Assembly: GCF_000170755.1 (NCBI RefSeq)
Contig: NZ_ABCK01000019.1
Span: forward strand, 34,509 to 98,508
Reading direction: 5' to 3'
DNA length: 64,000 nt
Origin: Lentisphaera araneosa HTCC2155
Lineage (GTDB): Bacteria; Verrucomicrobiota; Lentisphaeria; Lentisphaerales; Lentisphaeraceae
Shown: positions 9,596-18,898 of the stretch, one piece after another
Position numbering within the stretch: position 1 is the stretch's first letter
Layout of the letters: each line of letters opens with the position of its first letter
Position numbers and translations under genes: made by a program
The notes under the pieces: generated by a model
What the model was told of the DNA's origin: nothing
The model's input: only the letters and a program-made list of their open reading frames with translations
Database searches by the model: none

Positions 9596-9682
9596 ATATA
9601 GTCTTGATAGTAAGATCATATTAGGGTAAATGTCAGTAGTTGATTTTTAGATAAAATTGACTCTAGCTTATTACTGAAGATG

Positions 9683-9715
9683 AATATGCCCGCAAGTTAA
9701 TTTTACGGGCATATT
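9683..9715. terminator. Inverted repeat, probable terminator of the gene at 9730
   Basis: AATATGCCCG (9683-9692) and CGGGCATATT (9706-9715) form a perfect 10-bp stem with a 13-base loop, starting 15 bases after the stop of the minus-strand glycosidase gene. There is no strong U-run, so the termination role is inferred from position. Confidence 0.55.
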
Positions 9716-9729
9716 AATTACTTTGTGAT

Positions 9730-11124
9730 TTATTCAGAGCTTAGCTTGGTTTTGCAGTAAGCAAATTCTTGCTGGCCATTTTTGTTGGCAACTAGAATTT
9801 TATAAACAAAATCATCTTGACTTAGATTTATTTTTTTAGCATCAAATGTTAAAATTAAATCGACTCCTACTTTTCGAGAGCTATGATGTTGGATGCCTTT
9901 TCCAAAATCAACATCTTTTGGCGAACCAAAATTCACAGAACTAAGATCGAGGTCATCATTGGGAGAGAAACCGCTTTCTGCATTGATTTTAATATCGATA
10001 TAACCTGCTTTTGTTGACTCAAGTAACGAAATTCGTCTAGAGACACTTAGAGGAAGTACGACATTTTTTGAACTGTGCTTGTCATTTCCTTTGTCTTCTT
10101 TTTTAGAAACGTCAATAGCAGCAAAATTCAAATGAGTTGCACGACCATACTCGTCTAAACGTACTTTGACTCGTTCCCATTTGTACCATTTTTCGAGTTG
10201 ACCATTTTCGTATTTCATAAAATCAGTTGTATAAGCAAAACCTGGATCTACGTGCCAGTTAACTCCATCAGGTGACCGCATATAATAGGCCTCCCGTCTT
10301 AAACAATCGTTATATATGAGGTGGAATTGTACTTCATCTTTCCAAATCACAGGATCTTCATATTTTGCAGGGAGATGATTCGGTTTGAAGTATACACTAC
10401 CTCCTGTCAGTTGCTTGAACTCCTTGACTCCGTCTGAACTATGCCAAATAGTGCCATTTTTGATGACCATAAGAACACTGCCGTCATCGCATTTCGCATA
10501 AGATCTATTCCGTAAGTTTACGTTCTTGGATGCGTGAAGTGGGGTGAAGGTAGGCATGTGTGGCTTCCAAGGTCCATTTAAACTGGGCGCTTTGTACGTC
10601 CCGATATCCTCAAGCACCCCTATTAACCAAGATCCATCTTTCGCCTGATATATTTCAGGATTGTGACCTGGTCCAATCACATCAACAACCTTATAGGGCC
10701 CCAAAGGTCCATTTTCACTAACTGCGTGAACCACTTCTGAGCTTTGGTATCCAAAATGTCCTCTACGGTAGTCTTCTGGCCAACGGCAACAAAAAAGATG
10801 ATTGACACCATCTTGACTTTGGACAATATTTCCACCCCAGTAGGAATAGACTTCATCTTCAATACCGTTAGTTAGATCGCGAGGTAAAACCTCAGCTGTA
10901 CCCCATGCATTTACTTCAAGTTTAGCTTGAATGGGAACGGGTAGAATTAAATCTTGAAATTGAGCTCCTTTAACTAAGCCATCTGGTTTAATGTAGTTTG
11001 GTTGATAATACTCTTTAGGAATAGGAGGACGGACACGCTTTTTTTTCTTGACTTCAGATGCTTCTATGTTAATAGAAGCAAGTATTAGGCTTACTAGGCA
11101 AGATTTTGAAAAAAGACTACTCAT
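9730..11124 (-). CDS. Secreted five-bladed propeller glycosidase (GH43/GH117-like)
   Basis: A 464-residue protein with an N-terminal signal peptide and a lysine-rich linker. The core has the repeated aromatic/acidic pattern of GH43-type five-bladed propellers: YSYWGGNIVQSQDGVNHLFCCRWPE, SEVVHAVSENGPLGPYKVV, GHNPEIYQAKDGSWLIGV, PAKYEDPVIWKDEVQFHLIYND. Acidic residues at blade edges (Glu in GHNPE, Glu/Asp in YEDPV) are candidate catalytic residues. A ~100-residue C-terminal domain follows. Related PVC proteins are usually annotated only as glycoside hydrolase family protein; marine GH117-type relatives act on anhydro-galactose ends, but the substrate here is unknown. A minus-strand GTGTACT lies at 11250-11256, ~126 bases upstream. 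Confidence 0.7.
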   Translation of the reverse strand: MSSLFSKSCLVSLILASINIEASEVKKKKRVRPPIPKEYYQPNYIKPDGLVKGAQFQDLILPVPIQAKLEVNAWGTAEVLPRDLTNGIEDEVYSYWGGNIVQSQDGVNHLFCCRWPEDYRRGHFGYQSSEVVHAVSENGPLGPYKVVDVIGPGHNPEIYQAKDGSWLIGVLEDIGTYKAPSLNGPWKPHMPTFTPLHASKNVNLRNRSYAKCDDGSVLMVIKNGTIWHSSDGVKEFKQLTGGSVYFKPNHLPAKYEDPVIWKDEVQFHLIYNDCLRREAYYMRSPDGVNWHVDPGFAYTTDFMKYENGQLEKWYKWERVKVRLDEYGRATHLNFAAIDVSKKEDKGNDKHSSKNVVLPLSVSRRISLLESTKAGYIDIKINAESGFSPNDDLDLSSVNFGSPKDVDFGKGIQHHSSRKVGVDLILTFDAKKINLSQDDFVYKILVANKNGQQEFAYCKTKLSSE

Positions 11125-11424
11125 AGTTGTATACCTGTATTTTTTTTAAAGATGTCGATATCAATGTATAATTCTTTGAAATCTATATTGACTACTCAGT
11201 GTCTAGATTAAGTGATTTTATACTTTAGTGATTATCGTGTTGTTAGGTGAGTACACGTATTATGAGTAGTTCTGACATCTTTTTAAAAAAAAGAGTACTT
11301 AAATCATAGTGATTGTAAAACTGTGTATAGAGCAAGCTTTGAGTTCGTGCCAAAGTCTGGCCTAGGGCTTATTTGAAATACAGATGGAAACTGATATTTC
11401 TTGACCTACTAAGTAGTGTTCGGT
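11125..11424. other. Intergenic region between two minus-strand genes
   Basis: Contains the reverse-strand GTGTACT (11250-11256) upstream of the propeller glycosidase. The rest is AT-rich with no ORF or strong hairpin that I can support. Confidence 0.5.
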
Positions 11425-13671
11425 TTAAAAATCGTTGTGAATGAAATTTTCCTGTCGAGCTTGTTTTAAGATTTGGTATTCTTTTAATGGTGTGGCGGGT
11501 GTATTTAAAAGGATTTTAACATTGTACTCTTTACATAAATCACGAAACTTTTTGGTGTCATTTTCTGATGAAATGATAACTAGTTTTGGTGGCTGCGTAG
11601 TTTTGAAAATACTACCTGTATCCAACTTTATGCAAAAGCTAATATTTAAAATAACTACGGGTGTTTTATTTAGATTAAGAGATGGCGTTGTAGTATTAGA
11701 GACATTGAGGTAGTCAAGTTTATGCGTTAGTCGTTGCTTTAAATTACCTGTTAGGCTGTTTTTGAGATTCAGGTAGCGAAGCTGCGTTAAGTTTTCTAAA
11801 AAATCTAAGCGCTCAAGATTGTTGTTCATCAAGTTTAAGTAAGTAAGCTGTTTCAAGCTTTTTATAGTTAAGCTTTGAAGGACTAATGCTTGAGATAGGT
11901 TTAAACCTTTTAAGTTAAGGCCTGCAAGCGGACTTAGGTTTACTGCTCGTTTAGATTTTATGACTATATGGTCAGTTTGTTCATTGTAGGTTAGTTCGGC
12001 GTCGGGGTTTAGTTTTGAGAATTGATCTCGGATGAGTTTTTTATTTTCAATGAAGCTTTTTCCAGCATTAATTGTATTGAAAATATTACTGTGACCGAGT
12101 TGGTAATTCACTAGGGATGATTTTTGTACTTTAGACAGGAACTCTTCGAGGTCATTTTCAGCAAGTTGTTCCGTATCATTTTTTTTATGGGAAAACTCTA
12201 AAGCAATGGAGTAATACTCAGTGTTTTTTAGAATTGAAAACTCATTAACAATTTTTTGAAAGCGTTGTTGAGATAAGAGGATGGCTAGAGCCAGTGTGTT
12301 GGTGCGATAGTCTTTTGGATTAAGTGCTAGCGCAGTTTTAATTTCATTCCAAGCATCGTGATTGTTATGGTTGTAAAACTGATTTTTGGCACGGTCAAAG
12401 TAGTGTTTGACACTAGTTTTTTCTCGTTTAATTTTCTCATCTCTTTCTAAGAGAAATAGCTGTAATGACTTTTCAGCTTCGATTTCGTTTGCAATAGCTT
12501 TCTGTTCATTTTTAAGAGCAATGTTTCTACTGTGAGATAGTTTTTGGATAAAGACAAAAGTTATTGAGAGTGAGAAAATGAGTGCAATTAATATGGATAT
12601 GGCTAAGCTTGTATTGCGTTTTATGAATAATAGAAGTAATCGAGCTAGGTTTGCATGTTCTGCAGTTGTAGCGTATCCATTCAAAAAAGAAACAATATCT
12701 TTTTTTAATTCTACAGTTGATTTATACCGTAGTTTTGGGTCCTGTTCCATTGCATGAGTTACGACGGCGTTAAGTGCAGGGGGGATATGTTTCTCAGGGA
12801 AAAGTTGTATTAAATTCACTTTTCTAATTGGAGATTGGAAGCTGGGCTTGATAGGGTTGATAGGGGGTGGACGATCATGTGATAATATAGAGTAGAGAAT
12901 GGCACCGAGCCCATATATGTCAGCTTGTTGAGATAATTCATTTTTATCGCATAGCCATACTTCAGGGGCTATGTATCCAGGGGTTCCTTTAATGGCTCCA
13001 AACATAGTTTGAATGAGGTTTTGTCTAGTGTCTGAAGCAGATTGAAAAAGCTCCTCATCGTGGTCTCTATTTTTATCTTTAATAAATGCGATACCCCAAT
13101 CAATTAAAAGGACTTCACCAAAATCACTAACCTGAATATTTTCGGGTTTAAGGTCTAGATGACAGACGCCTTGTGAGTGTGCATAGGATACAGCATCACA
13201 TACCTTAGAGAATACATCCAGGAGATTACGTAAACTGTATTTTTCTCTGTATTCAGGTTCGGAGATGTGTTTCAGTATATTGGCCAGGTTCTCTCCAGAG
13301 AGCAACTTCATTGCAAAGTAAGGCTTTCCTTCCTCGTTGGTTCCTATGTCATGTATAGGGACAATATTTGGATGTTGTAGCCCCGCGGTTATCCATGCTT
13401 CTTGGATGAAATACCTTAAGTCTTTTTCGTTTGGGTTACTGCTTTTTATATAAGCTAAAGCCACTTGCCTTTGGCTTCTTTCGTCAAAGGCTCGGTAGAT
13501 TTCTTTCATGCCTCCCTGGTCAATTTTTTCGTAAAGTTTATATGGGAAGTGCTTAATTGATGTTTGTTGTACCTGTTTGAGACAATAAGGGCTTTCGCTA
13601 TCAGTCTCAGAATCTACTTCGTGATAGATGTTATTTAAAAAGTTATCGGGGAGCTGTGGTGTGCTTGTCAT
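11425..13671 (-). CDS. Membrane Ser/Thr protein kinase with TPR-like and LRR-like extracytoplasmic part
   Basis: 748 residues. A cytoplasmic Hanks-type kinase domain spans about 45-330, with a glycine loop of the PVC type (DQGGMKEIYRA), the catalytic loop HLDLKPEN (Asp173) and DWG in place of DFG. A linker is followed by one transmembrane helix at about 352-378 (LAISILIALIFSLSITFVFI), a coiled-coil/TPR-like stretch and leucine-rich repeats at about 590-690 (LKQLTYLNLMNNNLERLDFL). The beta-3 region reads VALAYIK where canonical kinases have VAxK, so the ATP-binding Lys is displaced or missing. The gene starts 5 bases after the ECF sigma gene. Such pairs are known STPK-linked ECF systems in which the kinase is thought to control the sigma factor. 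Targets may be the neighbouring sulfatases (inference). Confidence 0.85.
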   Translation of the reverse strand: MTSTPQLPDNFLNNIYHEVDSETDSESPYCLKQVQQTSIKHFPYKLYEKIDQGGMKEIYRAFDERSQRQVALAYIKSSNPNEKDLRYFIQEAWITAGLQHPNIVPIHDIGTNEEGKPYFAMKLLSGENLANILKHISEPEYREKYSLRNLLDVFSKVCDAVSYAHSQGVCHLDLKPENIQVSDFGEVLLIDWGIAFIKDKNRDHDEELFQSASDTRQNLIQTMFGAIKGTPGYIAPEVWLCDKNELSQQADIYGLGAILYSILSHDRPPPINPIKPSFQSPIRKVNLIQLFPEKHIPPALNAVVTHAMEQDPKLRYKSTVELKKDIVSFLNGYATTAEHANLARLLLLFIKRNTSLAISILIALIFSLSITFVFIQKLSHSRNIALKNEQKAIANEIEAEKSLQLFLLERDEKIKREKTSVKHYFDRAKNQFYNHNNHDAWNEIKTALALNPKDYRTNTLALAILLSQQRFQKIVNEFSILKNTEYYSIALEFSHKKNDTEQLAENDLEEFLSKVQKSSLVNYQLGHSNIFNTINAGKSFIENKKLIRDQFSKLNPDAELTYNEQTDHIVIKSKRAVNLSPLAGLNLKGLNLSQALVLQSLTIKSLKQLTYLNLMNNNLERLDFLENLTQLRYLNLKNSLTGNLKQRLTHKLDYLNVSNTTTPSLNLNKTPVVILNISFCIKLDTGSIFKTTQPPKLVIISSENDTKKFRDLCKEYNVKILLNTPATPLKEYQILKQARQENFIHNDF

Positions 13672-13676
13672 TAGTT

Positions 13677-14279
13677 TTACAGTAATTCAGAACTAAGTCT
13701 TTTGATTTCAGACTTTAGTTTATCTCTGGATCTTTTTAAGTATACGTGAATTGTGTTAACGGGAAGCTTAGTAGATTCGGCTATTTGATTTACCGTATTA
13801 CCATTAGCGTGTAAGGAAAAAACATCTAAATATGTGCCAGGAGAATTTTTTAGAATGTTTTTCCATGCCAACTTTGCGACATAAATAGCCCATTCTTTTT
13901 CGGCGATTTTTTCGATTTCAGATGTGCAGGGCATATCATGAAACTGGTTGGGGCTTTCATCTAGTTCAGACTTGTGTTTACTTGAGTTTTGTTGATCTCT
14001 GATGTAATTTCGTGCTTGATTACGTACAACAGTGCAGAGCCATGAGCGAAACTTTCCGCTGCCTTGATTGAAATTAAATTCTGGGAGCTTGTCCCATAGT
14101 TTAATGATGATTTTTTGAGAGAGTTCTTCAGCTTCTGAAATGCTCAAGTTCATTTTTCTGAGAATCATAAAAATAAACTTTTGGTAGTAAAAGACAAAAT
14201 CTTCCCAGGCTGATTCATCGTAACGGTTTTTTATTTTTTCGAGGAGTGTTACTCGAGTTTCCCATTGATCTTTATTCAT
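13677..14279 (-). CDS. ECF-type RNA polymerase sigma factor
   Basis: 200 residues with sigma region 2 (YYQKFIFMILRKMNLSISEAEELSQKIIIKLWDKLPEF, then GKFRSWLCTVVRNQARNYIRD) and region 4 with a helix-turn-helix (NGNTVNQIAESTKLPVNTIHVYLKRSRDKLKSEI). No anti-sigma gene is next to it; instead the kinase gene follows after 5 bases, the arrangement of kinase-linked ECF groups. Its start faces the divergent five-sulfatase operon that begins about 200 bases away, which makes that operon a plausible target. The promoter sequence it recognises is unknown. Confidence 0.9.
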   Translation of the reverse strand: MNKDQWETRVTLLEKIKNRYDESAWEDFVFYYQKFIFMILRKMNLSISEAEELSQKIIIKLWDKLPEFNFNQGSGKFRSWLCTVVRNQARNYIRDQQNSSKHKSELDESPNQFHDMPCTSEIEKIAEKEWAIYVAKLAWKNILKNSPGTYLDVFSLHANGNTVNQIAESTKLPVNTIHVYLKRSRDKLKSEIKRLSSELL

Positions 14280-14480
14280 ATTATCTTCTCCGAGCTAGTT
14301 ACTAAATATATAAGCTGTTCAATAAATAAAGCTATAAGTAGAATTTATTTTTATCTGAATTTTATAATGAGCTAAGCTTATTTAGTATAAAAATGCCTTT
14401 TTTAAAATATAAAACTTTAAAATTTGTCACATCTATGATGAAAAAGGGTACTCCTAAGAAAAACTATGAGGTACTCCGAT

Positions 14481-15854
14481 ATGAAGTATTTATTTATTAT
14501 AACTTTTCTTCAACTTTATTTGATCGCCGGAGATCAGCCTAATATTATTTATATTCTGGCAGATGATTTGGGTTATGGTGATTTAGGTTGCTATGGTCAA
14601 GAAGTTATTAAGACTCCAAACTTAGATAATATGGCTGAAGAAGGTCTAAGGTTTACTCAGCATTATTCTGGGAGTACGGTATGTGCCCCTTCACGAAGCT
14701 GCCTTTTATTAGGTAGGCATACGGGTCAAACATATGTCAGAGGGAATGGGAGCACGCAAATGCGCTTAGATCCTCAGGACTTGACCTTCCCTAGAGCCTT
14801 AAAAAATGCAGGCTACCACACTGCAATGATAGGTAAATCCGGCTTAGGTTGTAATACAGACGACTCTACACTTCCTAGAGCGAAGGGCTTTGATTATTTT
14901 TTTGGGTACACTTCACACACTCAGGCTCATTGGTATTACCCCAATTACCTATGGCGTAATGAGCAGAAAGTTACTTATCCAAACAATAGTCTTCATGAAG
15001 GTGATAATTACAGCTCAGAACGAGTTATTGATGAGGCGTTGGAATATATCGATCGGCAAAAAAAAGGACCTTTCTTTTTGCATTTAGCACTACAAATTCC
15101 GCATGCAAGTTTACGGGCTAAGGAAGAGTGGAAGGCTAAATATCGACCAATCCTAAATGAACAAATTCTTCCTGTCGAGGATCACCCACATTATTCGTTT
15201 GAGCGTGAGCCCAAAACAACGTTTGCGGCCATGGTATCTTACATGGATTATAATGTTGGATTACTTCTTGAGAAGTTGAAACAATTAGGTATAGCAGAAA
15301 ATACTTTGGTTATGTTTGCTAGTGATAATGGTGCTATGGAGGAAGGAGGACACCTGATTGATTCTTTTAATTCTAATGGTGAACTTCGAGGGGGTAAACG
15401 TGATTTGTATGAAGGAGGGATCCGAGTTCCAATGATTGCGTGGTGGCCTGGTAAAATTGCCGCTGGTGGACTTACTGATCATTTATCAGCATTCTGGGAT
15501 ATTTCTCCAACTTTAAGGGAGATTGCAAATGCAAAAGAACAGCAGGATACTGATGGTGTATCATTAGTACCAATCTTACTAGGTAAAGAGGGGCAGGAAA
15601 AACATAGTTACCTTTACTGGGAATTTTCTTTAAAAGGAGGCAAGCAAGCGATTCGAAAGGGTGATTGGAAGCTTATTTTATTAGATGTGAAAAAAGGAAA
15701 TACATTCAAGGTTGAACTTTATAATATTAAAGATGATGTATCTGAAACTCAAAATTTGGCGTCTCGTTACCCTGAAAAGGTCGAGCAGTTACGTATACTA
15801 ATAAAAAAGGTGCGTCGACCCTCAGAGCACATAAGCTTCAGACTTACGGATTAG
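14481..15854 (+). CDS. Secreted type I sulfatase (S1 family), gene 1 of five
   Basis: Family S1 formylglycine sulfatase, about 457 residues from ATG 14481. I prefer this start to ATG 14466 because GAGG lies 9 bases before it and it begins directly with the signal peptide MKYLFIITFLQLYLIA. The metal-binding LADDLGYGD and the modification motif CAPSR (Cys68 from this start) are present; the Cys must be converted to formylglycine by an enzyme not encoded here. The second active-site motif is MIGKSGLGC rather than GKWHLG, so the Lys is kept but the usual His is absent; this marks a subfamily. Late metal ligands are in FASDNGA. It acts on sulfate esters in the periplasm or outside; substrate unknown. 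First gene of a rightward cluster. Confidence 0.9.
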   Translation: MKYLFIITFLQLYLIAGDQPNIIYILADDLGYGDLGCYGQEVIKTPNLDNMAEEGLRFTQHYSGSTVCAPSRSCLLLGRHTGQTYVRGNGSTQMRLDPQDLTFPRALKNAGYHTAMIGKSGLGCNTDDSTLPRAKGFDYFFGYTSHTQAHWYYPNYLWRNEQKVTYPNNSLHEGDNYSSERVIDEALEYIDRQKKGPFFLHLALQIPHASLRAKEEWKAKYRPILNEQILPVEDHPHYSFEREPKTTFAAMVSYMDYNVGLLLEKLKQLGIAENTLVMFASDNGAMEEGGHLIDSFNSNGELRGGKRDLYEGGIRVPMIAWWPGKIAAGGLTDHLSAFWDISPTLREIANAKEQQDTDGVSLVPILLGKEGQEKHSYLYWEFSLKGGKQAIRKGDWKLILLDVKKGNTFKVELYNIKDDVSETQNLASRYPEKVEQLRILIKKVRRPSEHISFRLTD

Positions 15855-15953
15855 TGTATAGAACCTTTTTAATGTAACGAATTATTTTTTTATAGCTGTG
15901 TCAGTTTTGTAAGTGTGGGGTGTACATCAATATAAAACTAAAGAGAATTTTGT

Positions 15954-17426
15954 ATGAAAAAACTTTTATTGTTGTTGGTAAGTTTGACAGTAAGTGCCAC
16001 TGAACAGCCTAATATTATTTTAATAATGGCGGATGATCTAGGGTGGGGCGATACAGGTTTTAATGGGCATGAAGTTATACAAACTCCACACCTCGATCAA
16101 ATGGCTGCTGAAGGGGTGAAATTCAATAGGTTTTATTCAGCATCTAGTGTTTGTTCTCCGACACGTGCAAGTGTTTTGACTGGACGCAATCCATACCGGA
16201 TTGGAATACCGAGAGCTAATCAAGGATTTCTGAGGCCAGAAGAAGTTACTCTACCCGAAGTTCTTAAAGATGCTGGATACCTGACTGGTCACTTTGGCAA
16301 ATGGCACTTAGGAACATTAACACATGCAGAAAAAGATGGTAACAGGGGTGGGAAAGGTCGTTTAAAAGACTTCAATCCACCGAGTTCACATGGTTATGAT
16401 GCAGCTTTTGTTACTGAATCCAAAGTACCGACATACGATCCGATGAAGCGACCCCTAAAGTTTCAAGAAGGAAGCTCCTTAAAGTTGGGGTGGGAGTCGC
16501 TTAAAGAAGGTGAAGAGTTCGAGTTTTTTGGGACTCATTATTGGGATATCAATGGTGATAAAGTCACCGATAACCTAGAAGGCGATGATAGTAGAGTGAT
16601 TATGGATCGCGTTATTTCATTTGTAGATAAATCCTCCGATGAAAATAAGCCTTTTTTATCTGTTGTCTGGTTTCATACGCCACATTTACCTTGCGTAGCA
16701 GGTCCTGAGTATCATGAAATGTATAAAGAACATCCAATCCACTTTCGTAATTATGCCGGATGTATAACGGCAATGGATAAACAGGTGGGTCGCCTGCGAA
16801 GACATTTAAAATCAAAAGAGCTTGAGGAAAATACAATGATTTGGTTTTGTTCTGATAATGGACCTGAGCATAAAGCTCGTCCGGACAATGGAAGTGCGGG
16901 GCACTTTAGAGGACGTAAACGAGACCTTTATGAAGGAGGGGTGCGAGTTCCTGGACTTATGGTTTGGCCAGCAAAAGTTAAATCACCCAAAGAAGTTAAT
17001 CTACCTTGCGTGACTTCTGATTATCTTCCAACGATTTTGGATGCTCTAAAAATAGAACACCCGCAACCCACTTTTGAAATAGATGGCAGATCATTGATGC
17101 CTCTTATAGAAGGGGATATAAAGCAAAGAAATAAATCTATAGGGCTAATGTTTGGCGGTCGGATTGCTTGGCATAGAGGCCCTTATAAATTAATTTCTAA
17201 TAATGGCGGAAAGCAATATAAATTATACAATATTGAAGATGACCCTACGGAGAAAAATGACATCTCCTTATCGTATCCAGAATTAGTGAGCGAGTTAAAA
17301 AAGGAACTAAGAGAATGGCATGAATCGGTTAAGAGTAGTTTTGAAGGTAAGGAATATGGCGATGAATCGCTGTTAAAAAGTCGTTTAAAATGGTCATCCC
17401 CTCTGTCAGTAAAAAAAAGTAACTAA
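15954..17426 (+). CDS. Secreted type I sulfatase, gene 2 of five
   Basis: 490 residues; signal peptide MKKLLLLLVSLTVSA; metal site MADDLGWGD; formylglycine motif CSPTR at Cys67; canonical GKWHLG; late metal site CSDNGPEHKARPDNGSAGHFRG. The sequence resembles arylsulfatase A/GalNAc-6-sulfatase-like S1 enzymes (YDAAFVTES, RDLYEGGVRVPGLMVWPA). It is separated from the preceding sulfatase by 99 bases containing GTGTACA at 15920-15926, a variant of the recurrent upstream motif, so it may have its own promoter. The next sulfatase follows after 11 bases. Confidence 0.92.
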   Translation: MKKLLLLLVSLTVSATEQPNIILIMADDLGWGDTGFNGHEVIQTPHLDQMAAEGVKFNRFYSASSVCSPTRASVLTGRNPYRIGIPRANQGFLRPEEVTLPEVLKDAGYLTGHFGKWHLGTLTHAEKDGNRGGKGRLKDFNPPSSHGYDAAFVTESKVPTYDPMKRPLKFQEGSSLKLGWESLKEGEEFEFFGTHYWDINGDKVTDNLEGDDSRVIMDRVISFVDKSSDENKPFLSVVWFHTPHLPCVAGPEYHEMYKEHPIHFRNYAGCITAMDKQVGRLRRHLKSKELEENTMIWFCSDNGPEHKARPDNGSAGHFRGRKRDLYEGGVRVPGLMVWPAKVKSPKEVNLPCVTSDYLPTILDALKIEHPQPTFEIDGRSLMPLIEGDIKQRNKSIGLMFGGRIAWHRGPYKLISNNGGKQYKLYNIEDDPTEKNDISLSYPELVSELKKELREWHESVKSSFEGKEYGDESLLKSRLKWSSPLSVKKSN

Positions 17427-17437
17427 GGAGTTTAAAG

Positions 17438-18898
17438 ATGAGACTAATTATATCTGTCATTATTTTTTCGACATTTTTTAATTTAAAGGCACAAAATATT
17501 TTAGAGAAACCAAATATTATTTTTGTTTTATTAGACGACTTAGGAAAAGAATGGATAAGTTGTTATGGTGGCGAAAATATTGAAACTCCTCGTATAGATA
17601 AGTTAGCCGCCGAAGGCTTGATGTTTGAAAATGCCTACTCTATGCCTCAGTGTACACCTAGTCGAGTTGCATTAATAACTGGTCAGTACCCTTTTAGAAA
17701 TGGTTGGGTAAATCACTTTGATGTACCTCGTTGGGGGGTGGGTTATTTTGATTGGGATAACAACCCCTCTATTGCGAAAACTTTAAAGTCTGCGGGATAT
17801 AAAACTGCCGTTGCAGGTAAATGGCAAATCAATGACTTTCGACTTCAACCGGATGCTATGGTTAAACATGGCTTTGATGAATATTGCATGTGGACTGGTG
17901 CTGAATCAGCAAAAGATAAATCTCATACATTTAAAAGCTCAAAACGTTATTGGAATCCTTATATTCACACAAAAAAGGGTACGATGGTTTATAAAGATAA
18001 ATTTGGACCAGATGTTTTTAATGAATTTGTTTTAAATTTCATTACAGAAAATAAAGAAAATCCGTTTTTTATTTATTATCCCATGGTGTTACCGCACTCA
18101 CCATTTGTAAACACTCCCTTAGAGTTAGGTGTTAAAGATAAGTATAGCAAGCATAAAGCTATGGTTAAGTATATAGACCATCTTACCGGGAAATTAATTG
18201 ATCACCTAACTAACTTAGGGCTTAGAGAAAACACTATCGTGGTTTGGACAAGTGATAACGGTACGTCAACTAAAATAAATAATACACGCCATGGAAAACT
18301 TGTTAAAGGTGGGAAAATGCAGACAACTGAAAACGGTGTAAATACACCATTTATAGTCAGTTGCCCTAGTTTAATTCCCCAAGGTAAGACAACAGACGCA
18401 TTAGTCGATTTTACAGATATGCATCAGACCTTCGCAGATTTTGCCGGAGTCACACCAGATCAATCTTATGTTTATGATGGTCTATCAGCTAAGGAGGTTT
18501 TTCTAAATACTACGAAGGGAACAAGAACTTGGGTAATGGCAATGGGCTCAGAACCAGGAGTCTTTACCCATAAAGGTATAGAAAATAAGTTCTATTTTCG
18601 CGATAGGGTTTTACGGAATGAACGTTATAAGATTTTCATTGATTCAAATCGTGAAGTGGTAAAATTAATTGATCTGAAGAATGATCCTGAAGAGAAGCTT
18701 AACCTCATAGATAATCCAGAATATAAATCAATTTTACAGGATTTAAGTGAAAAGATTGATGTGTTTCCCGAATATGATCAAGATCCTAAATATACTGTGC
18801 GCAAACCCAACCCATGGGATAGAAAAGCTACCCGTCCATCCAAAGTCCATAAAAAGGGCTATCCAAATACAGCAAAATCTAATAGATCTCAAAAGTGA
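17438..18898 (+). CDS. Secreted type I sulfatase, gene 3 of five
   Basis: 486 residues; signal peptide followed by IIFVLLDDLGKEWISCYGG; formylglycine motif CTPSR at Cys72; the GKWHLG position reads GKWQIND, with Gln instead of His; late site TSDNGTSTKINN. The C-terminus is basic (KATRPSKVHKKGYPNTAKS). AGGAG precedes the ATG. Its stop overlaps the GTG start of the next sulfatase (GTGA), so the two are translationally coupled. Substrate unknown; secreted or periplasmic. Confidence 0.9.
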   Translation: MRLIISVIIFSTFFNLKAQNILEKPNIIFVLLDDLGKEWISCYGGENIETPRIDKLAAEGLMFENAYSMPQCTPSRVALITGQYPFRNGWVNHFDVPRWGVGYFDWDNNPSIAKTLKSAGYKTAVAGKWQINDFRLQPDAMVKHGFDEYCMWTGAESAKDKSHTFKSSKRYWNPYIHTKKGTMVYKDKFGPDVFNEFVLNFITENKENPFFIYYPMVLPHSPFVNTPLELGVKDKYSKHKAMVKYIDHLTGKLIDHLTNLGLRENTIVVWTSDNGTSTKINNTRHGKLVKGGKMQTTENGVNTPFIVSCPSLIPQGKTTDALVDFTDMHQTFADFAGVTPDQSYVYDGLSAKEVFLNTTKGTRTWVMAMGSEPGVFTHKGIENKFYFRDRVLRNERYKIFIDSNREVVKLIDLKNDPEEKLNLIDNPEYKSILQDLSEKIDVFPEYDQDPKYTVRKPNPWDRKATRPSKVHKKGYPNTAKSNRSQK

